From Mycobacterium sp. 050128 (GTDB lineage: Bacteria > Actinomycetota > Actinomycetes > Mycobacteriales > Mycobacteriaceae), in the NCBI RefSeq assembly GCF_036409155.1, contig NZ_JAZGLW010000001.1:372001-436000 (forward strand): 64,000 nt of DNA. Reading direction: 5' to 3'. A model generated the notes under the pieces. The model had not been told where the DNA came from. It made no database searches and was given only the letters and a program-made list of their open reading frames with translations. The first letter of the stretch is position 1, and each line of letters starts with the position of its first letter. The position numbers and the translations under genes were made by a program. Below, one piece after another: positions 7,583-17,676 of the stretch.

Positions 7583-10243
7583 GTGGCGATGAATCCACCT
7601 GCCCCGCCGACGTTGACCGTCCGGCATGACGGGTCGGAGCGCACCTTCGCCGCGGGTCACGACGTGGTGGTGGGGCGCGACCTCCGGGCCGATTTGCGCA
7701 TCACGCACCCCCTGATTTCGCGAGCCCATCTGTTGCTGCGCTTCGACCAGGGCCGGTGGCTGGCGATCGACAACGGTTCGCTCAACGGAACTTTCGCCAA
7801 CGGCAGGCGGGTGCCGGTCGTCGATATCCACGACGGGCAGAGCGTCAACATCGGAAACCCGGACGGCCCGCTGCTGACGTTCGAGGTCGGGCGGCATCAG
7901 GGGATGGCCGGGCGTCCGCCGCGGACCGAGTCGATGGGCGTCCCGGTCGGGGCCGGGGCCGCCGGAACGGCGTGGCCTTCGTCACAGGCGTCGGGGCAAC
8001 CGCTGGCCGCTCCACCCGGGCGCCAGACCACCTGGGGCGCGGGTCCCGCGCCACGTCCGCATCCCGGCGCGCCGGGCCAGCGGCCGGGGCCGCCGGGGCA
8101 ACCGATGTATCCGACGTCGCTGGGGCGGCCGCCCGGGTATCCCCCGGGTGGCCCGCCGCCGCCCGGCAGCCCGCCTCCCCCGCCCATGCCTGCCGCACCG
8201 CGAACGCAGATGGCACCGGTTGTCGCCGAGGACAAAGCGGCGCCAGAGGTGGGAAATCTGGCGACCAAGATGTTCCAGGCGCTGCTGCCGTCCCGGTCGG
8301 GCGCGATGCAAAAGCCCACCGCCGGCGCGCAAACGATCGGGCGCGCCACCGACAACGACATCGTCATCCAGGACGTCTTGGCCTCGCGCCATCACGCGTT
8401 CTTGCTGCAGACGGCGCTCGGCACCGAGATCCGCGACGCGCACAGCATCAACGGGACCTTCGTCAACGGCGTCCGCGCCGGCTCGGCGGTGCTGACCGAG
8501 GGCGACGTCGTCACGATCGGAAACGTCGACCTCGTCTTCAGCCGCGACACCCTGGTGCGCCGCACCGAAGCGGCGACGCGCACCGGCGGCCTCGAGGTGA
8601 ACTCGGTCTGCTACACCGTCGAGCAGGGCAAAAAGCAGCTGCTGGACCACATCTCGCTGACCGCCCGACCCGGCACCCTGACGGCCATCATCGGCGGGTC
8701 CGGCGCCGGCAAGACGACGCTGTCGCGGCTGATCGCCGGCTACACCAGCCCGACTTCCGGCACCGTGACCTTCGAGGGCCACAACATCCACACCGAGTAT
8801 GCGTCGCTGCGCAGCAGAATCGGGATGGTCCCGCAGGACGACGTCGTGCACCGCCAGCTCACGGTCAATCAGGCGCTGGGTTACGCGGCCGAGCTGCGGC
8901 TGCCGCCGGACACCAGCAAGGCCGACCGCGAACAGGTGGTGTCCCAGGTGCTCGAGGAACTCGAGCTGACCAAGCACGCCGAAACCCGCGTCGACAAACT
9001 CTCCGGCGGCCAGCGCAAGCGCGCCTCGGTGGCCCTGGAATTGCTCACCGGCCCGTCGCTGCTGCTGCTCGACGAACCCACCACCGGTCTGGATCCGGCG
9101 CTGGACCGGCAGGTGATGATGATGCTGCGTCAGCTGGCCGACGCCGGCCGCGTGGTGCTGGTGGTCACCCACTCGGTGTCCTACCTCGACGTCTGTGACC
9201 AGCTGCTGCTGGTGGCCCCCGGCGGCAAGACGGCGTTTCTCGGTCCGCCCAGCCAGATCGGCGCGGCGATGGGCACCACCAACTGGGCCGACATCTTCGC
9301 CAAGGTGGGCGCCGACCCGGATGAGGCCAACCGTCGCTTCCTGGCCGAAAACCAGCACCAGCTGCCGCAGGTGCCGTCCGAACACAGCCCGGCGGCCGAT
9401 CTGGGTGAAGCGCCGCACGCCAACGCGTTTCGCCAGTTCTCCACGATCGCGCGCCGGCAGATACGGCTGGTCATCTCCGACCGCGGTTACACGGTGTTCC
9501 TCGCGCTGTTGCCGTTCCTGATCGGCATTCTGACCCTCACCGTGCGCGGCAACAGCGGATACGGCATGTCCGATCCGCTGGGCAACAATCCCGCTCAGCC
9601 CGACCAGATTCTGGTGATGCTCAACGTCGGTGCGGTGTTCATGGGTACCGCGCTGACGATCCGGGACCTGATCGGTGAGCGACCCATCTTCCGCCGAGAA
9701 CAGGCGGTCGGCCTCTCGACGGGCGCCTATATGGGCGCGAAAATCGTGGTGTTCTCGACGTTCGCAATCGTCCAGGCCGCGATCGCGACGATCATTTCGG
9801 TGATCGGGTGGGGCAAGCCGATCTCCAACGCCGTGATCCTGGGCGACGTCAACTTCGAACTGTTCGTCACCGTGGCGGCGACGTGTGTGGGTGCGGCACT
9901 GCTCGGCATGGCACTGTCGGCGCTGGCCCAATCCCAGGACCAGATCATGCCGATGCTGGTGGTGTCGATCATGAGTCAGCTGGTGTTCTCCGGCGGCATG
10001 ATCTGGGTGACCAACCGGGCCGTGCTCGACCAGTTGTCGTGGGTCACGCCCGCGCGGTGGGGCTTCGCGGCCTCGGCGTCGACGATCGACACGCATCGAC
10101 TGATACCGGGTCCGACCGACCCGAAAGACCAGCACTGGAATCACACCAAGAGCGCATGGCTGTTCGATATGGCCATGCTCGGAGTCCTGTGCATAAGCTA
10201 TAGCGCGATCGTCTGGTGGAAGATCCGGCTGAAACGACGCTGA
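7583..10243 (+). CDS. FHA-domain ABC transporter, copy 1 (Rv1747-like)
   Basis: An 886-residue single-chain half transporter. It has an N-terminal FHA domain (VVVGRDLRADLRITHPLISRAH; NGSLNGTF), a Pro/Gly-rich linker (about residues 110-225), and a second FHA domain (IGRATDNDIVIQD; SINGTFVNG). The ATPase follows with Walker A GGSGAGKTT near residue 371, signature LSGGQRKRAS near 473 and Walker B LLLLDEPTTGLDP. An ABC-2/ABCG-like membrane domain of about six helices occupies roughly residues 630-880. In M. tuberculosis the related Rv1747 is bound through its FHA domains by the kinase PknF and phosphorylated; similar Ser/Thr-kinase control is inferred here. The GTG start is used; an ATG two codons downstream is equally possible. 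Confidence 0.93.
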   Translation: MAMNPPAPPTLTVRHDGSERTFAAGHDVVVGRDLRADLRITHPLISRAHLLLRFDQGRWLAIDNGSLNGTFANGRRVPVVDIHDGQSVNIGNPDGPLLTFEVGRHQGMAGRPPRTESMGVPVGAGAAGTAWPSSQASGQPLAAPPGRQTTWGAGPAPRPHPGAPGQRPGPPGQPMYPTSLGRPPGYPPGGPPPPGSPPPPPMPAAPRTQMAPVVAEDKAAPEVGNLATKMFQALLPSRSGAMQKPTAGAQTIGRATDNDIVIQDVLASRHHAFLLQTALGTEIRDAHSINGTFVNGVRAGSAVLTEGDVVTIGNVDLVFSRDTLVRRTEAATRTGGLEVNSVCYTVEQGKKQLLDHISLTARPGTLTAIIGGSGAGKTTLSRLIAGYTSPTSGTVTFEGHNIHTEYASLRSRIGMVPQDDVVHRQLTVNQALGYAAELRLPPDTSKADREQVVSQVLEELELTKHAETRVDKLSGGQRKRASVALELLTGPSLLLLDEPTTGLDPALDRQVMMMLRQLADAGRVVLVVTHSVSYLDVCDQLLLVAPGGKTAFLGPPSQIGAAMGTTNWADIFAKVGADPDEANRRFLAENQHQLPQVPSEHSPAADLGEAPHANAFRQFSTIARRQIRLVISDRGYTVFLALLPFLIGILTLTVRGNSGYGMSDPLGNNPAQPDQILVMLNVGAVFMGTALTIRDLIGERPIFRREQAVGLSTGAYMGAKIVVFSTFAIVQAAIATIISVIGWGKPISNAVILGDVNFELFVTVAATCVGAALLGMALSALAQSQDQIMPMLVVSIMSQLVFSGGMIWVTNRAVLDQLSWVTPARWGFAASASTIDTHRLIPGPTDPKDQHWNHTKSAWLFDMAMLGVLCISYSAIVWWKIRLKRR

Positions 10244-10247
10244 ACTG

Positions 10248-12740
10248 ATGAATGCCCCTGCGCAATCGGTACTGACTGTTCGGTCCAACCGAGCGGAGGT
10301 CAGTTTCGCCCCCGGCGGCGACGTCATCGTGGGCAGCGACGTGCGCGCCGACCTCCGCGTTGCGCACCCGTTGGTTGCCCGCGCACATCTGTTGCTGCGC
10401 TTCGATAACGGCAGATGGGTCGCGTTCGACAACAGTTCGCGGGGCGGCATCTTCGTCGACGGACGGCGGGTGCCGACGATCGACGTCCGCGACGGCCAGG
10501 GCATCAACCTCGGCGCCCCCGACGGACCGCGGATCGTGTTGGCGATCGGCCACCATCGCGGCAACGTCGGCGTGCTGCCGCCCACGTCGCAAGCCGTTCC
10601 GACACTCCCGCCGCCGGACCCCGGTGCCCGGCCGGTGCCGCCGCAGCACACGCCGTACGTGGACCCGCCCACCGACGCGGTGCACACCCGAGCGGTGCCG
10701 ATCGTGCGGCCCACCGTGACGACCCAGGCCGTCCCGAACGATGCGACCCGGGTAGCGAAACCCACCGGCACGGACATGTCGCAGTTTCCGACCAGGGTGA
10801 TGAAGGTCGTCGGACCCGAATCGGGCGTGCAGGCGCCGACCGGCGGCACCGCCTGGATCGGTCGCGAACTCGACAACGACATCGTCATCCACGACGTGCT
10901 GGCCTCGCGCCATCACGCGTTCCTGGAGCCGACCGCCGCCGGCATCGAGATCCGCGACGCGAACAGCATCAACGGAACGTTCGTCAACGGGGTACGGGTC
11001 GGGCAGGCCCTGCTTTCCGAGGGCGACGTGATCACGATCGGCAATGTCGACCTGGTGTTCACTGCCGGCCTGCTGGCCCGTCGTCAGGACGCGGCGACCC
11101 GCACCGGCGGCCTCGAGGTGCGCGAGGTCGGCTTCGCGATCAACGGAAAGGATCTGCTGCAGCAGATCACGATGACGGCCAGGCCCGGCACGCTGACGGC
11201 CATCATCGGCGGCTCGGGCGCCGGCAAGTCGACGCTGTCACGGTTGATCGCCGGTTACACCACCCCGACCGCGGGTGCGGTCACCTTCGAGGGCCACAAC
11301 ATCCACACCGCCTACGCCTCGCTGCGCAGCAGGATCGGGATGGTCCCCCAGGACGACGTCGTGCATCGCCAGCTGACCGTCAACCAGGCACTGGGCTACG
11401 CGGCCGAACTGCGGCTGCCGCCGGACACCAGCAAGACCGACCGCGACCAGGTCGTCGCTCAGGTCCTCGAGGAGCTGGGGCTGACCGCGCACGCCGAGAC
11501 CCGGGTCGACAAACTCTCCGGCGGGCAGCGCAAACGCGCCTCGGTCGCCCTCGAGCTGCTCACCGGTCCGTCGCTGCTGATCCTCGACGAGCCGACCTCA
11601 GGGCTGGACCCGGCGCTGGACCTGCAGGTCATGACGATGCTGCGCCAGCTCGCCGACGCCGGCCGCGTGGTGCTCGTCGTCACCCACTCGCTGACCTATC
11701 TCGACGTCTGCGACCAGGTGCTGCTGATGGCGCCCGGCGGCAAGATCGCGTTCCTGGGCCCGCCCGGCGAAATCGGGGACGTGATGGGCACCACCAACTG
11801 GGCCCAGATCTTTGCCAAGGTCGGCGCCGATCCCGACGAGGCCAACCGCCGATTCCTGGAACGCCAGGACCACACGCCGCCCACCCGGGCCGAGACGCCT
11901 GCCGAGCTGGGCGCCCCGTCGCGCACCAGCATGCTGCACCAGTTCTCCACGATCGCGCGGCGCCAGATTCGGTTGATCATCTCCGATCGCGCCTACTTCG
12001 CGTTCCTGGCGGTGTTGCCGTTCATTCTGGGTGCGCTGTCGCTCACCGTTCCCGGCCATAGCGGCTTCGGGATCGGCGACCCGAACAGCGAGACCCCCGA
12101 CGAAGCCGCCCAGATCCTGACGCTGATGTCGATCGCCGCCGTCTTCATGGGTACGGCGCTGACGATCCGCGATCTGATCGGTGAACGCGCGATCTTCCAG
12201 CGTGAGCAGGCCGTCGGCCTGTCCACCGGGGCCTATCTCTGCGCCAAGATCACCGTGTTCTGCGCGTTCGCGATCATCCAGGCGGCGATTGCGACCGGCA
12301 TCGTACTGATCGGCAAGGGCGCCCCCAAACAGCCCGCGGTGCTGCTCGGGAATGCCAGCTTGGAGCTGTTCGTCACGGTCGCCGCGACGTGCGTGGCCTC
12401 GGCGATCCTCGGGCTGGTGTTGTCGTCGATCGCGCGCTCCAACGAACAGATCATGCCGCTGCTGGTGGTGTCGCTGATGCTGCAGCTGGTGCTCGCCGGC
12501 GGCCTGATTCCGGTGACCGGCCGGCTCTTCCTCGACCAGCTGTCCTGGCTGATGCCGTCGCGCTGGGGCTACGCGGCGTCGGCCTCCACGGTCAATCTGC
12601 GGCTGTTGGTGCCGATCGGCCCGAAGGACAGCCACTGGGCGCACACGGAAAGCGCGTGGCTGCTCGACATGGGCATGCTCGGCGCGCTGTCGGTGATCTA
12701 CTCCCTCATCGTGTGGTGGCGGATCCGGCTTCGCCGTTAA
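10248..12740 (+). CDS. FHA-domain ABC transporter, copy 2 (tandem paralogue)
   Basis: An 830-residue paralogue starting four bases after the stop of copy 1, with no convincing ribosome-binding site of its own, so translational coupling is likely. Domain order is the same: FHA1 (VIVGSDVRADLRVAHPLVARAH), a shorter linker, FHA2 (IGRELDNDIVIHD; SINGTFVNG), ATPase (GGSGAGKST near residue 321; LSGGQRKRAS near 422; LLILDEPTSGLDP) and a membrane domain. The first FHA differs: NSSRGGIFVDG replaces NGSLNGTFANG, losing the usual Ser-Leu-Asn-Gly-Thr phosphothreonine loop, so FHA1 may not bind pThr. As half transporters, the two proteins could form a heterodimer. Confidence 0.93.
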   Translation: MNAPAQSVLTVRSNRAEVSFAPGGDVIVGSDVRADLRVAHPLVARAHLLLRFDNGRWVAFDNSSRGGIFVDGRRVPTIDVRDGQGINLGAPDGPRIVLAIGHHRGNVGVLPPTSQAVPTLPPPDPGARPVPPQHTPYVDPPTDAVHTRAVPIVRPTVTTQAVPNDATRVAKPTGTDMSQFPTRVMKVVGPESGVQAPTGGTAWIGRELDNDIVIHDVLASRHHAFLEPTAAGIEIRDANSINGTFVNGVRVGQALLSEGDVITIGNVDLVFTAGLLARRQDAATRTGGLEVREVGFAINGKDLLQQITMTARPGTLTAIIGGSGAGKSTLSRLIAGYTTPTAGAVTFEGHNIHTAYASLRSRIGMVPQDDVVHRQLTVNQALGYAAELRLPPDTSKTDRDQVVAQVLEELGLTAHAETRVDKLSGGQRKRASVALELLTGPSLLILDEPTSGLDPALDLQVMTMLRQLADAGRVVLVVTHSLTYLDVCDQVLLMAPGGKIAFLGPPGEIGDVMGTTNWAQIFAKVGADPDEANRRFLERQDHTPPTRAETPAELGAPSRTSMLHQFSTIARRQIRLIISDRAYFAFLAVLPFILGALSLTVPGHSGFGIGDPNSETPDEAAQILTLMSIAAVFMGTALTIRDLIGERAIFQREQAVGLSTGAYLCAKITVFCAFAIIQAAIATGIVLIGKGAPKQPAVLLGNASLELFVTVAATCVASAILGLVLSSIARSNEQIMPLLVVSLMLQLVLAGGLIPVTGRLFLDQLSWLMPSRWGYAASASTVNLRLLVPIGPKDSHWAHTESAWLLDMGMLGALSVIYSLIVWWRIRLRR

Positions 12741-12747
12741 CCGGGCG

Positions 12748-13326
12748 CTAGTCCGATTTGGCGTCCAGGCCCCCGTCCAAGCGAAGCCCGTGCGCCAACG
12801 CGAACGCCATCGCCTGGGGCACGTCCACCCGCACACCGGTCAGGGTGGCGGTGCGCCACAACGCCGGATCCGCTGTCGCGCCGCGCAGGTCGGCGTCGTC
12901 GAGGCGGGCGCCCGTGGTCCGGGCACCGGACAGGTCGGCGCCGCGCAGCACGGCCTTGCGCAGGTCGGTCTCCACCAGGCTGGTCTCGCGCAGCCGGCAG
13001 CCGCTCAGGTCGACACCGCGCAGGTCGTTGCCGCCGAGCACCGCGAGCGTGAAATCCACCTCGTCGAATGTGATCGGGCGCAGCCGGCACTGCACGAAGA
13101 CCGATCCCAGCATGCTGCAGTGCGCAAATGTGCTGTGCCACAGCGTTGTTCGCTCGAACTTGCAGTTACGGAAGGCGGATCCGCGGTGCGTGGACTCGGC
13201 CAGGTTGACGCCGCTGAAATCGCACTCGCTGAACACCACCCGTTCGGTGCGCAACCGGCCCAAGTCCTCGTCGCGGAAGTCGCTCCCGGTGAACTCGCGA
13301 TCGGCCCACTGCTGCACCGCGGTCAA
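12748..13326 (-). CDS. mfpA: Pentapeptide-repeat DNA-gyrase-binding protein MfpA
   Basis: A 192-residue pentapeptide-repeat protein closely resembling M. tuberculosis MfpA (Rv3361c, 183 aa). Repeats of the A(D/N)Lxx type run through most of the chain (FSECDFSGVNLAES, FRNCKFERTTLWHS, LRGVDLSGCRLRETSLVETDLRKAVLRGADLSGA). The family forms a right-handed beta-helical dimer that mimics B-DNA, binds gyrase and lowers quinolone action. It is the last gene of a conservon, and its ATG overlaps the MfpB stop (ATGA), so the two are translationally coupled. The residues after about 170 (MAFALAHGLRLDGG) form the dimerising C-terminal helix region. Confidence 0.96.
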   Translation of the reverse strand: MTAVQQWADREFTGSDFRDEDLGRLRTERVVFSECDFSGVNLAESTHRGSAFRNCKFERTTLWHSTFAHCSMLGSVFVQCRLRPITFDEVDFTLAVLGGNDLRGVDLSGCRLRETSLVETDLRKAVLRGADLSGARTTGARLDDADLRGATADPALWRTATLTGVRVDVPQAMAFALAHGLRLDGGLDAKSD

Positions 13327-13895
13327 GCCGTCAGGCTCTGCAGCGCGTACTCGCTGACCGCGATCAGCGCATCGGTGGCCGACCGGCGATCCCTGGCGTC
13401 GACGTTGATCACCGGAATGTGCGGGGACAGGGCCAGCGCTTCGCGTATCGCTGCGACGGGATACCTTGGCGCACCGTCGAATTGGTTAACCGCGATCAGG
13501 AACGGCAGGTTGCGGTGCTCGAAGAAGTCGACGGCGGCGAAGCTGTCCTGCAGCCGGCGGCAGTCGACCAGCACGATCGCGCCGATCGCACCGCGCACCA
13601 GGTCGTCCCACATGAACCAGAACCGCCGCTGGCCTGGCGTGCCGAACAAGTAGAGCACCAGATCGCGGTCCAGTGTGATCCGGCCGAAGTCCATCGCCAC
13701 CGTGGTGGTGCGCTTGTCGGGGGTGGCTTCGAGCATGTCGACGCCGGCCGAGGCGTCGGTGACGATCTCCTCGGTGCGCAGCGGCATGATCTCCGAGACC
13801 GCCCCGACGAAGGTGGTCTTGCCGGCGCCGAACCCACCGGCGATGACGATCTTCGTCGAGGCGGTGGCGCCGGAATCAGAGTGCCTTAAGGCCAC
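13323..13895 (-). CDS. mfpB: Conservon small GTPase MfpB
   Basis: A 190-residue Ras-like GTPase of the CvnD/MglA-like group. The P-loop is GGFGAGKTTF, the switch II region is LFGTPGQRRFWFMW, and the base-recognition motif is NQFD where canonical GTPases have NKxD. MfpB from mycobacteria has been reported to modulate MfpA-gyrase interaction when GTP-bound. It overlaps the DUF742 gene by 20 bases and mfpA by 4, placing all three in one operon. The NQFD change is common in this subfamily, so it is not by itself a sign of lost activity. Confidence 0.93.
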   Translation of the reverse strand: MALRHSDSGATASTKIVIAGGFGAGKTTFVGAVSEIMPLRTEEIVTDASAGVDMLEATPDKRTTTVAMDFGRITLDRDLVLYLFGTPGQRRFWFMWDDLVRGAIGAIVLVDCRRLQDSFAAVDFFEHRNLPFLIAVNQFDGAPRYPVAAIREALALSPHIPVINVDARDRRSATDALIAVSEYALQSLTA

Positions 13896-14250
13896 GCAGG
13901 GTCCTTCCTATCAGTTCGTGGCGCTCATCACGGGTCGACTGCTCGGTCAACGTTCTATGCACCCGAAGGTAACCGGACAGGACCAGATCAGCGACCAGGA
14001 CGCGCGTGACCCCGATCGGCAGGTTCAGCCGGGCCGACACCTCGGCGACGGACGGGCTTTCCACGCACAGTCCGATGATCTTGCCTCTCGCATCATCGGC
14101 CGGCCAGCGGTGAGCCTGCCCGGCCTGCACCGTCTGAACCGGCGCTTCCAGCGGAATGTCGATGCTCGCGTTCGTCCGCCCGGCCGTCAGGGTGTACGGG
14201 CGGACCAGGCTCACCTCACGTGAGGGCGGCCCGGCTTCGCGTTTGTCCAT
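13876..14250 (-). CDS. DUF742 conservon protein
   Basis: A 124-residue DUF742 protein (Rv3363c-like, CvnC class). It has the family opening VRPYTLTAGRT and a winged-helix-like C-terminal half (SVAEVSARLNLPIGVTRVLVADLVLSGYLRVHR). In conservons this protein accompanies a kinase, a roadblock protein and a GTPase, and is thought to take part in assembling a membrane-associated signalling complex. It lies six bases after the roadblock gene and overlaps mfpB. Confidence 0.92.
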   Translation of the reverse strand: MDKREAGPPSREVSLVRPYTLTAGRTNASIDIPLEAPVQTVQAGQAHRWPADDARGKIIGLCVESPSVAEVSARLNLPIGVTRVLVADLVLSGYLRVHRTLTEQSTRDERHELIGRTLRGLKAL

Positions 14251-14256
14251 CGCGGC

Positions 14257-14658
14257 TCACGAATGACTAGCGGAACGGCGGGTGGACTGCACGACGCCAC
14301 CCACCCGTTCGACGAGAATCGCCATCTCGTATCCGATCTGGCCGATATCGCACGACGTCTCGGCCAGCGTCGCCAGGTGCGACCCGTCCCCGACGCGCAT
14401 CAACAGCAGGTAGCCGTTCTGCATCTCGACCACCGACTGCAGCACTTGCCCGCCGTCAAACAGCTGCGCGGCACCGGTCGCGAGGCTGGCCAGCCCCGAG
14501 GCGACCGCGGCCAGTTGGTCGGCTCTTTCGCGGGGCAGCAGCTCGCTGGCGGCGATGGGCAGACCGTCGACGGACACCAGCAGCGCATGCGCCACCCCGG
14601 GAACCTCGCGGGCGAACTTGGTCACCAGCCAGTCCAGTGAGCTGCCGGCAGAAGTCAT
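14257..14658 (-). CDS. Roadblock/LC7 domain protein of the conservon
   Basis: A 133-residue roadblock/LC7 protein (Rv3364c-like, CvnB class). It shows [33 protein letters not shown] followed by [17 protein letters not shown], the alternating helix-strand pattern of the longin-like fold. Such proteins act as GTPase-activating or scaffold partners of MglA/MfpB-type GTPases. Its start overlaps the stop of the upstream histidine-kinase gene (ATGA). It contains no catalytic motif. Confidence 0.93.
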   Translation of the reverse strand: MTSAGSSLDWLVTKFAREVPGVAHALLVSVDGLPIAASELLPRERADQLAAVASGLASLATGAAQLFDGGQVLQSVVEMQNGYLLLMRVGDGSHLATLAETSCDIGQIGYEMAILVERVGGVVQSTRRSASHS

Positions 14659-17426
14659 TCCTCGTCGGGTCCTTGACTCGAGTGGCGGGCGTGTGACCGT
14701 CCGCTGCGCACGCCGCCGAAGTGGTTACTGAACGAGGCGCGTACCGCCTCGGGGTCGCGGGCCGCGTGGTGCCCGCCGTTCGATGGTACGAGGGAATCGT
14801 CGTCGTCGGCCGCGCCGGGCACCAGCCGGGCTCCGGGCGTCCGCACCGGCAGGCCGTGGTCGGCGGTGCGCTGCTCGACGGGCTTTTCGTCGGCCTCGGC
14901 GGCCAGCGACCAGCCGCGATCCCACACCGACTGCCAGTCCAGGTCGGGGCTGTTGACCAGGTCGTGCGGGTCACCCATCATCTCCGAAAGCATCCGCCGA
15001 TAGATCACGTCGTCCTTCGACGGGCCGGCCGCGGGAGGGCCCGGCTTAGGGGCGCGGGCGGGTGGCGGGGCGCCGGTCCCGCGCGACCGCGCCGCGAAGA
15101 ACGCCGAAGTGTCCGATACCGCCGGGGTCGGCTTCGGGGTGGGCTTTGGCGTCGGCTGCCGGGTTGGCTTTGGCGTCGGCTGCTGGGTTGGCGTGGGTCG
15201 TGGCTGGTTCTCGTTTTCCCACGACGCAGTGGCCAGTTCACGCCGGCGCTTGGGCAGCGGCGGCTGGGCGGCGGGTGCGGCGGGCATGTCGGTGATGCCG
15301 CTGGAGCCGGGGCTGCGGCGGGGCAGCAACGAGATCGGTGGCGCCTCGCCGGAGCCGTTGTCGCTGGTGGCCGCGACGGGGCGTTGCCGCGTCGCGCCGT
15401 TGTGGGTGTCCGGCGGTCCGCTGGCCAGCTTGGCACTCGGTGAGGAGACCGCCCGAATCCGTTCGCGCGGCTCCGCCGGCGTTTCGGTGCGGCCGCCGTC
15501 GAAGCCCTCCAGCAGCGCCGGTGGCAGGTAGATCTCGGCGGTCGTGCCGGTGCCCGCCTCCTCGGGCGCCGGTCCCCGCAGCCCGACCCGGATGCCGTGC
15601 CGGGCGGCGATGCGGCCCACCACGAAAAGCCCCATATGGCGGGCATTGTCAGGAGTGGGGTCGGGGGTGACCTCGCCGCCGGCCTGCAGACGCATGTTGG
15701 CCATCCGCCGGTCGGAGTCGTTCATGCCCAAACCGGAGTCGGCGATCCGCAGCACCAGGCCTCCGTCGGCGCCGCGCGCCCCGGAAATCCGGGCGTACGT
15801 CGACGGCGGCGAATAGCGCAGGGCGTTGTCGATCAGCTCGGCGAACAGATGGATCGCGCCGCCGGCGGCCCCACCGATCAACATGCAGTCGGGCAGCTCA
15901 CCCAGCTCGACGCGACGGTAATCCTCGACCTCGGAGACGGCCGCGTTGATCACGGTCGACAGCGGAACCGGGTCGCGCTGGTCGCGGGCCAGCTGGGCGC
16001 CGGCGAGCACCAGCAGATTGGCACTGTTGCGGCGCAGCCGCGCCGCCAGGTGATCCAGCCGGAACAGGCTGTCGAGGCGGTCGGGATCCTCTTCGTTGCG
16101 CTCCAGCCGATCGATCAGCGACAGCTGCTGGTCGACCAGTGAGCGGCTGCGTCGCGACATGGTCTCGAACATGTCGTTGACCAGCAATCGCAATCGCGCC
16201 TCGTCACCGGCCAGCAGCAGCGCCTGGGTGTGCAACTCGTCCACCGCGTGCGCGACCTGACCGATTTCCTCGGTGGTGTACACCGGCAGTGGAGCCGGAA
16301 TCGGTTCGACCTCACCGGCTTTGACCCGGGCGATCTCCTCCTCGAGGTCGGTGTGGGCGACCTTGAGCGCGCCGTCGCGCAGCACCCGCAGCGGCACCAC
16401 CAGCGCGCGCGCCATCAGCAGCACGATGATCAGCGCGATCACGATGGCGGCCAGCACCAGGACGCCGTCGACGACCGCGGAGTTGCGCCGATCGTTGGCC
16501 TGGGTTTGCACCGACTTCGTCACCGACGCGGTGGCGTCGGTGACGACCTGTTCGGCGATCGCGTCGGTGGTCTGGATCGAGCGCAGCAAGTCCGGGTTGT
16601 CGACGAGCACGGCGGCCGGATCGGACATGATCGCCATCCGGGTCACCATCTGCTGCTGCAGCGTCTTGGCTTCTGGCGAGCCGACACCGAGCACCTGGCT
16701 CATCCCGAACAGCGTGGACGGTTCGGTGCCGGCCAGGGTGATCATCGAGGTGCGCAACTGCGGCTCGGGCAGGTCGGCGCCGCGGGTCACCAGGATCTCC
16801 TGCATCGTCATCTGGCCGCGGGCCCCGACCGCCCGGCTCAAACCCTGTGCCTGCGCCCGGATCTGCTCGTCGTCCACCCGCACCGACGCGTTGATGACGT
16901 CCTCGGCCGTCAACAGCAACGGCGCATAGGTGGTCACCCGGTCCCGCAGGCCAATGCTGTTGTCAGCCACCTTGTCCAGCAGCGACTGACCGCCGCCCAG
17001 CAGCGTGCCCACCCCCGACCGGACATCGGGGGTCACGTCGGTGTCCGCGAGCCGGGTCTGCAGCTCACCCTTGCGGGCGTCGTAGTTCTTCTTGGCGCCC
17101 TCGACGTCGCGTCCGGTGGAGTTCGCCAACAGCGCTACGTCCAATGCCGACATGTATTTGGTGATCGCCGGCAGCAAGTCGGCGCGCGCGGCGGCCAACC
17201 GCAGGCCGCTAGAAGTCGACATGGCGGTGTTGACGCGCAGCCCGCCGAAAATCGCCGCCAGGATCAGCGGGACCAGCACAATCGCCAGCACCTTCCACCC
17301 GACCGGCCAGTTGCTCGGTGACCAGGCCGGCGGACGTTTCGCCGGGGCTGCCGCGCTCGCCTTGGCCTTGGCGAACGCGGTGGGCGCCGCCTCGGCCGCG
17401 CCGGCCGGGCGGTTGAACATCGTCAT
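14655..17426 (-). CDS. Conservon sensor histidine kinase-like protein with NIT domain
   Basis: A 923-residue membrane sensor (Rv3365c-like, CvnA class). A cytosolic Ala-rich N-terminus leads to TM1 ([19 protein letters not shown]). An extracytoplasmic nitrate/nitrite-sensing-type helical domain follows, then TM2 ([18 protein letters not shown]), a HAMP segment and an HATPase_c domain. The N-box is [10 protein letters not shown], the G1 box DSGLGM and the G2 region MGLFVVGR. The expected phospho-acceptor His motif is not clear; [19 protein letters not shown] stands where a DHp helix should be, as in other conservon kinases. The last 270 residues are low-complexity and Pro/Thr-rich. It is first in the operon, with about 250 bp upstream for the promoter. 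Confidence 0.92.
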   Translation of the reverse strand: MTMFNRPAGAAEAAPTAFAKAKASAAAPAKRPPAWSPSNWPVGWKVLAIVLVPLILAAIFGGLRVNTAMSTSSGLRLAAARADLLPAITKYMSALDVALLANSTGRDVEGAKKNYDARKGELQTRLADTDVTPDVRSGVGTLLGGGQSLLDKVADNSIGLRDRVTTYAPLLLTAEDVINASVRVDDEQIRAQAQGLSRAVGARGQMTMQEILVTRGADLPEPQLRTSMITLAGTEPSTLFGMSQVLGVGSPEAKTLQQQMVTRMAIMSDPAAVLVDNPDLLRSIQTTDAIAEQVVTDATASVTKSVQTQANDRRNSAVVDGVLVLAAIVIALIIVLLMARALVVPLRVLRDGALKVAHTDLEEEIARVKAGEVEPIPAPLPVYTTEEIGQVAHAVDELHTQALLLAGDEARLRLLVNDMFETMSRRSRSLVDQQLSLIDRLERNEEDPDRLDSLFRLDHLAARLRRNSANLLVLAGAQLARDQRDPVPLSTVINAAVSEVEDYRRVELGELPDCMLIGGAAGGAIHLFAELIDNALRYSPPSTYARISGARGADGGLVLRIADSGLGMNDSDRRMANMRLQAGGEVTPDPTPDNARHMGLFVVGRIAARHGIRVGLRGPAPEEAGTGTTAEIYLPPALLEGFDGGRTETPAEPRERIRAVSSPSAKLASGPPDTHNGATRQRPVAATSDNGSGEAPPISLLPRRSPGSSGITDMPAAPAAQPPLPKRRRELATASWENENQPRPTPTQQPTPKPTRQPTPKPTPKPTPAVSDTSAFFAARSRGTGAPPPARAPKPGPPAAGPSKDDVIYRRMLSEMMGDPHDLVNSPDLDWQSVWDRGWSLAAEADEKPVEQRTADHGLPVRTPGARLVPGAADDDDSLVPSNGGHHAARDPEAVRASFSNHFGGVRSGRSHARHSSQGPDEE
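15142..15189 (-). repeat. Two 24-bp tandem repeats in the kinase tail
   Basis: Two adjacent near-identical 24-base units containing ggctttggcgtcggctgc (plus-strand reading) encode the QPTPKPT-type Pro/Thr-rich segment of the histidine kinase. A third partial copy flanks each side. It is a likely site of strain-to-strain length variation. Confidence 0.8.
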
Positions 17427-17676
17427 GTGGTTGCGGCCGCGCGGCCGGCCGCTGCGCCGACATCGCGCATCGAGAGAAACGAGAGGCTCATGAACTTCCT
17501 GCTTTTATTCCGCTCCCCCCGCGCCAAGACGCGCGAGCGGTAAACGCGTGGCAATTCGACGAGTATGACAGCCCGCGGCCCGGCTCACCAGAATCGTTAC
17601 TGAGTAGACAGCCACCCCCAAGGTGCGCCGGCACACCGGCACGCAGGTCTGGCAAACAGCCCGCTGCGCGAAATCC

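Noticed and set aside
7982..10888. 968-residue open frame on the minus strand
   Set aside because: It lies opposite the two FHA-ABC genes, is rich in Gln, His, Arg and Gly without any domain, and arises from GC-rich codon shadowing.
17427..17676. Short gene upstream of the conservon
   Set aside because: Open frames here are short shadows without a start context; the stretch is better read as the promoter region of the kinase gene.
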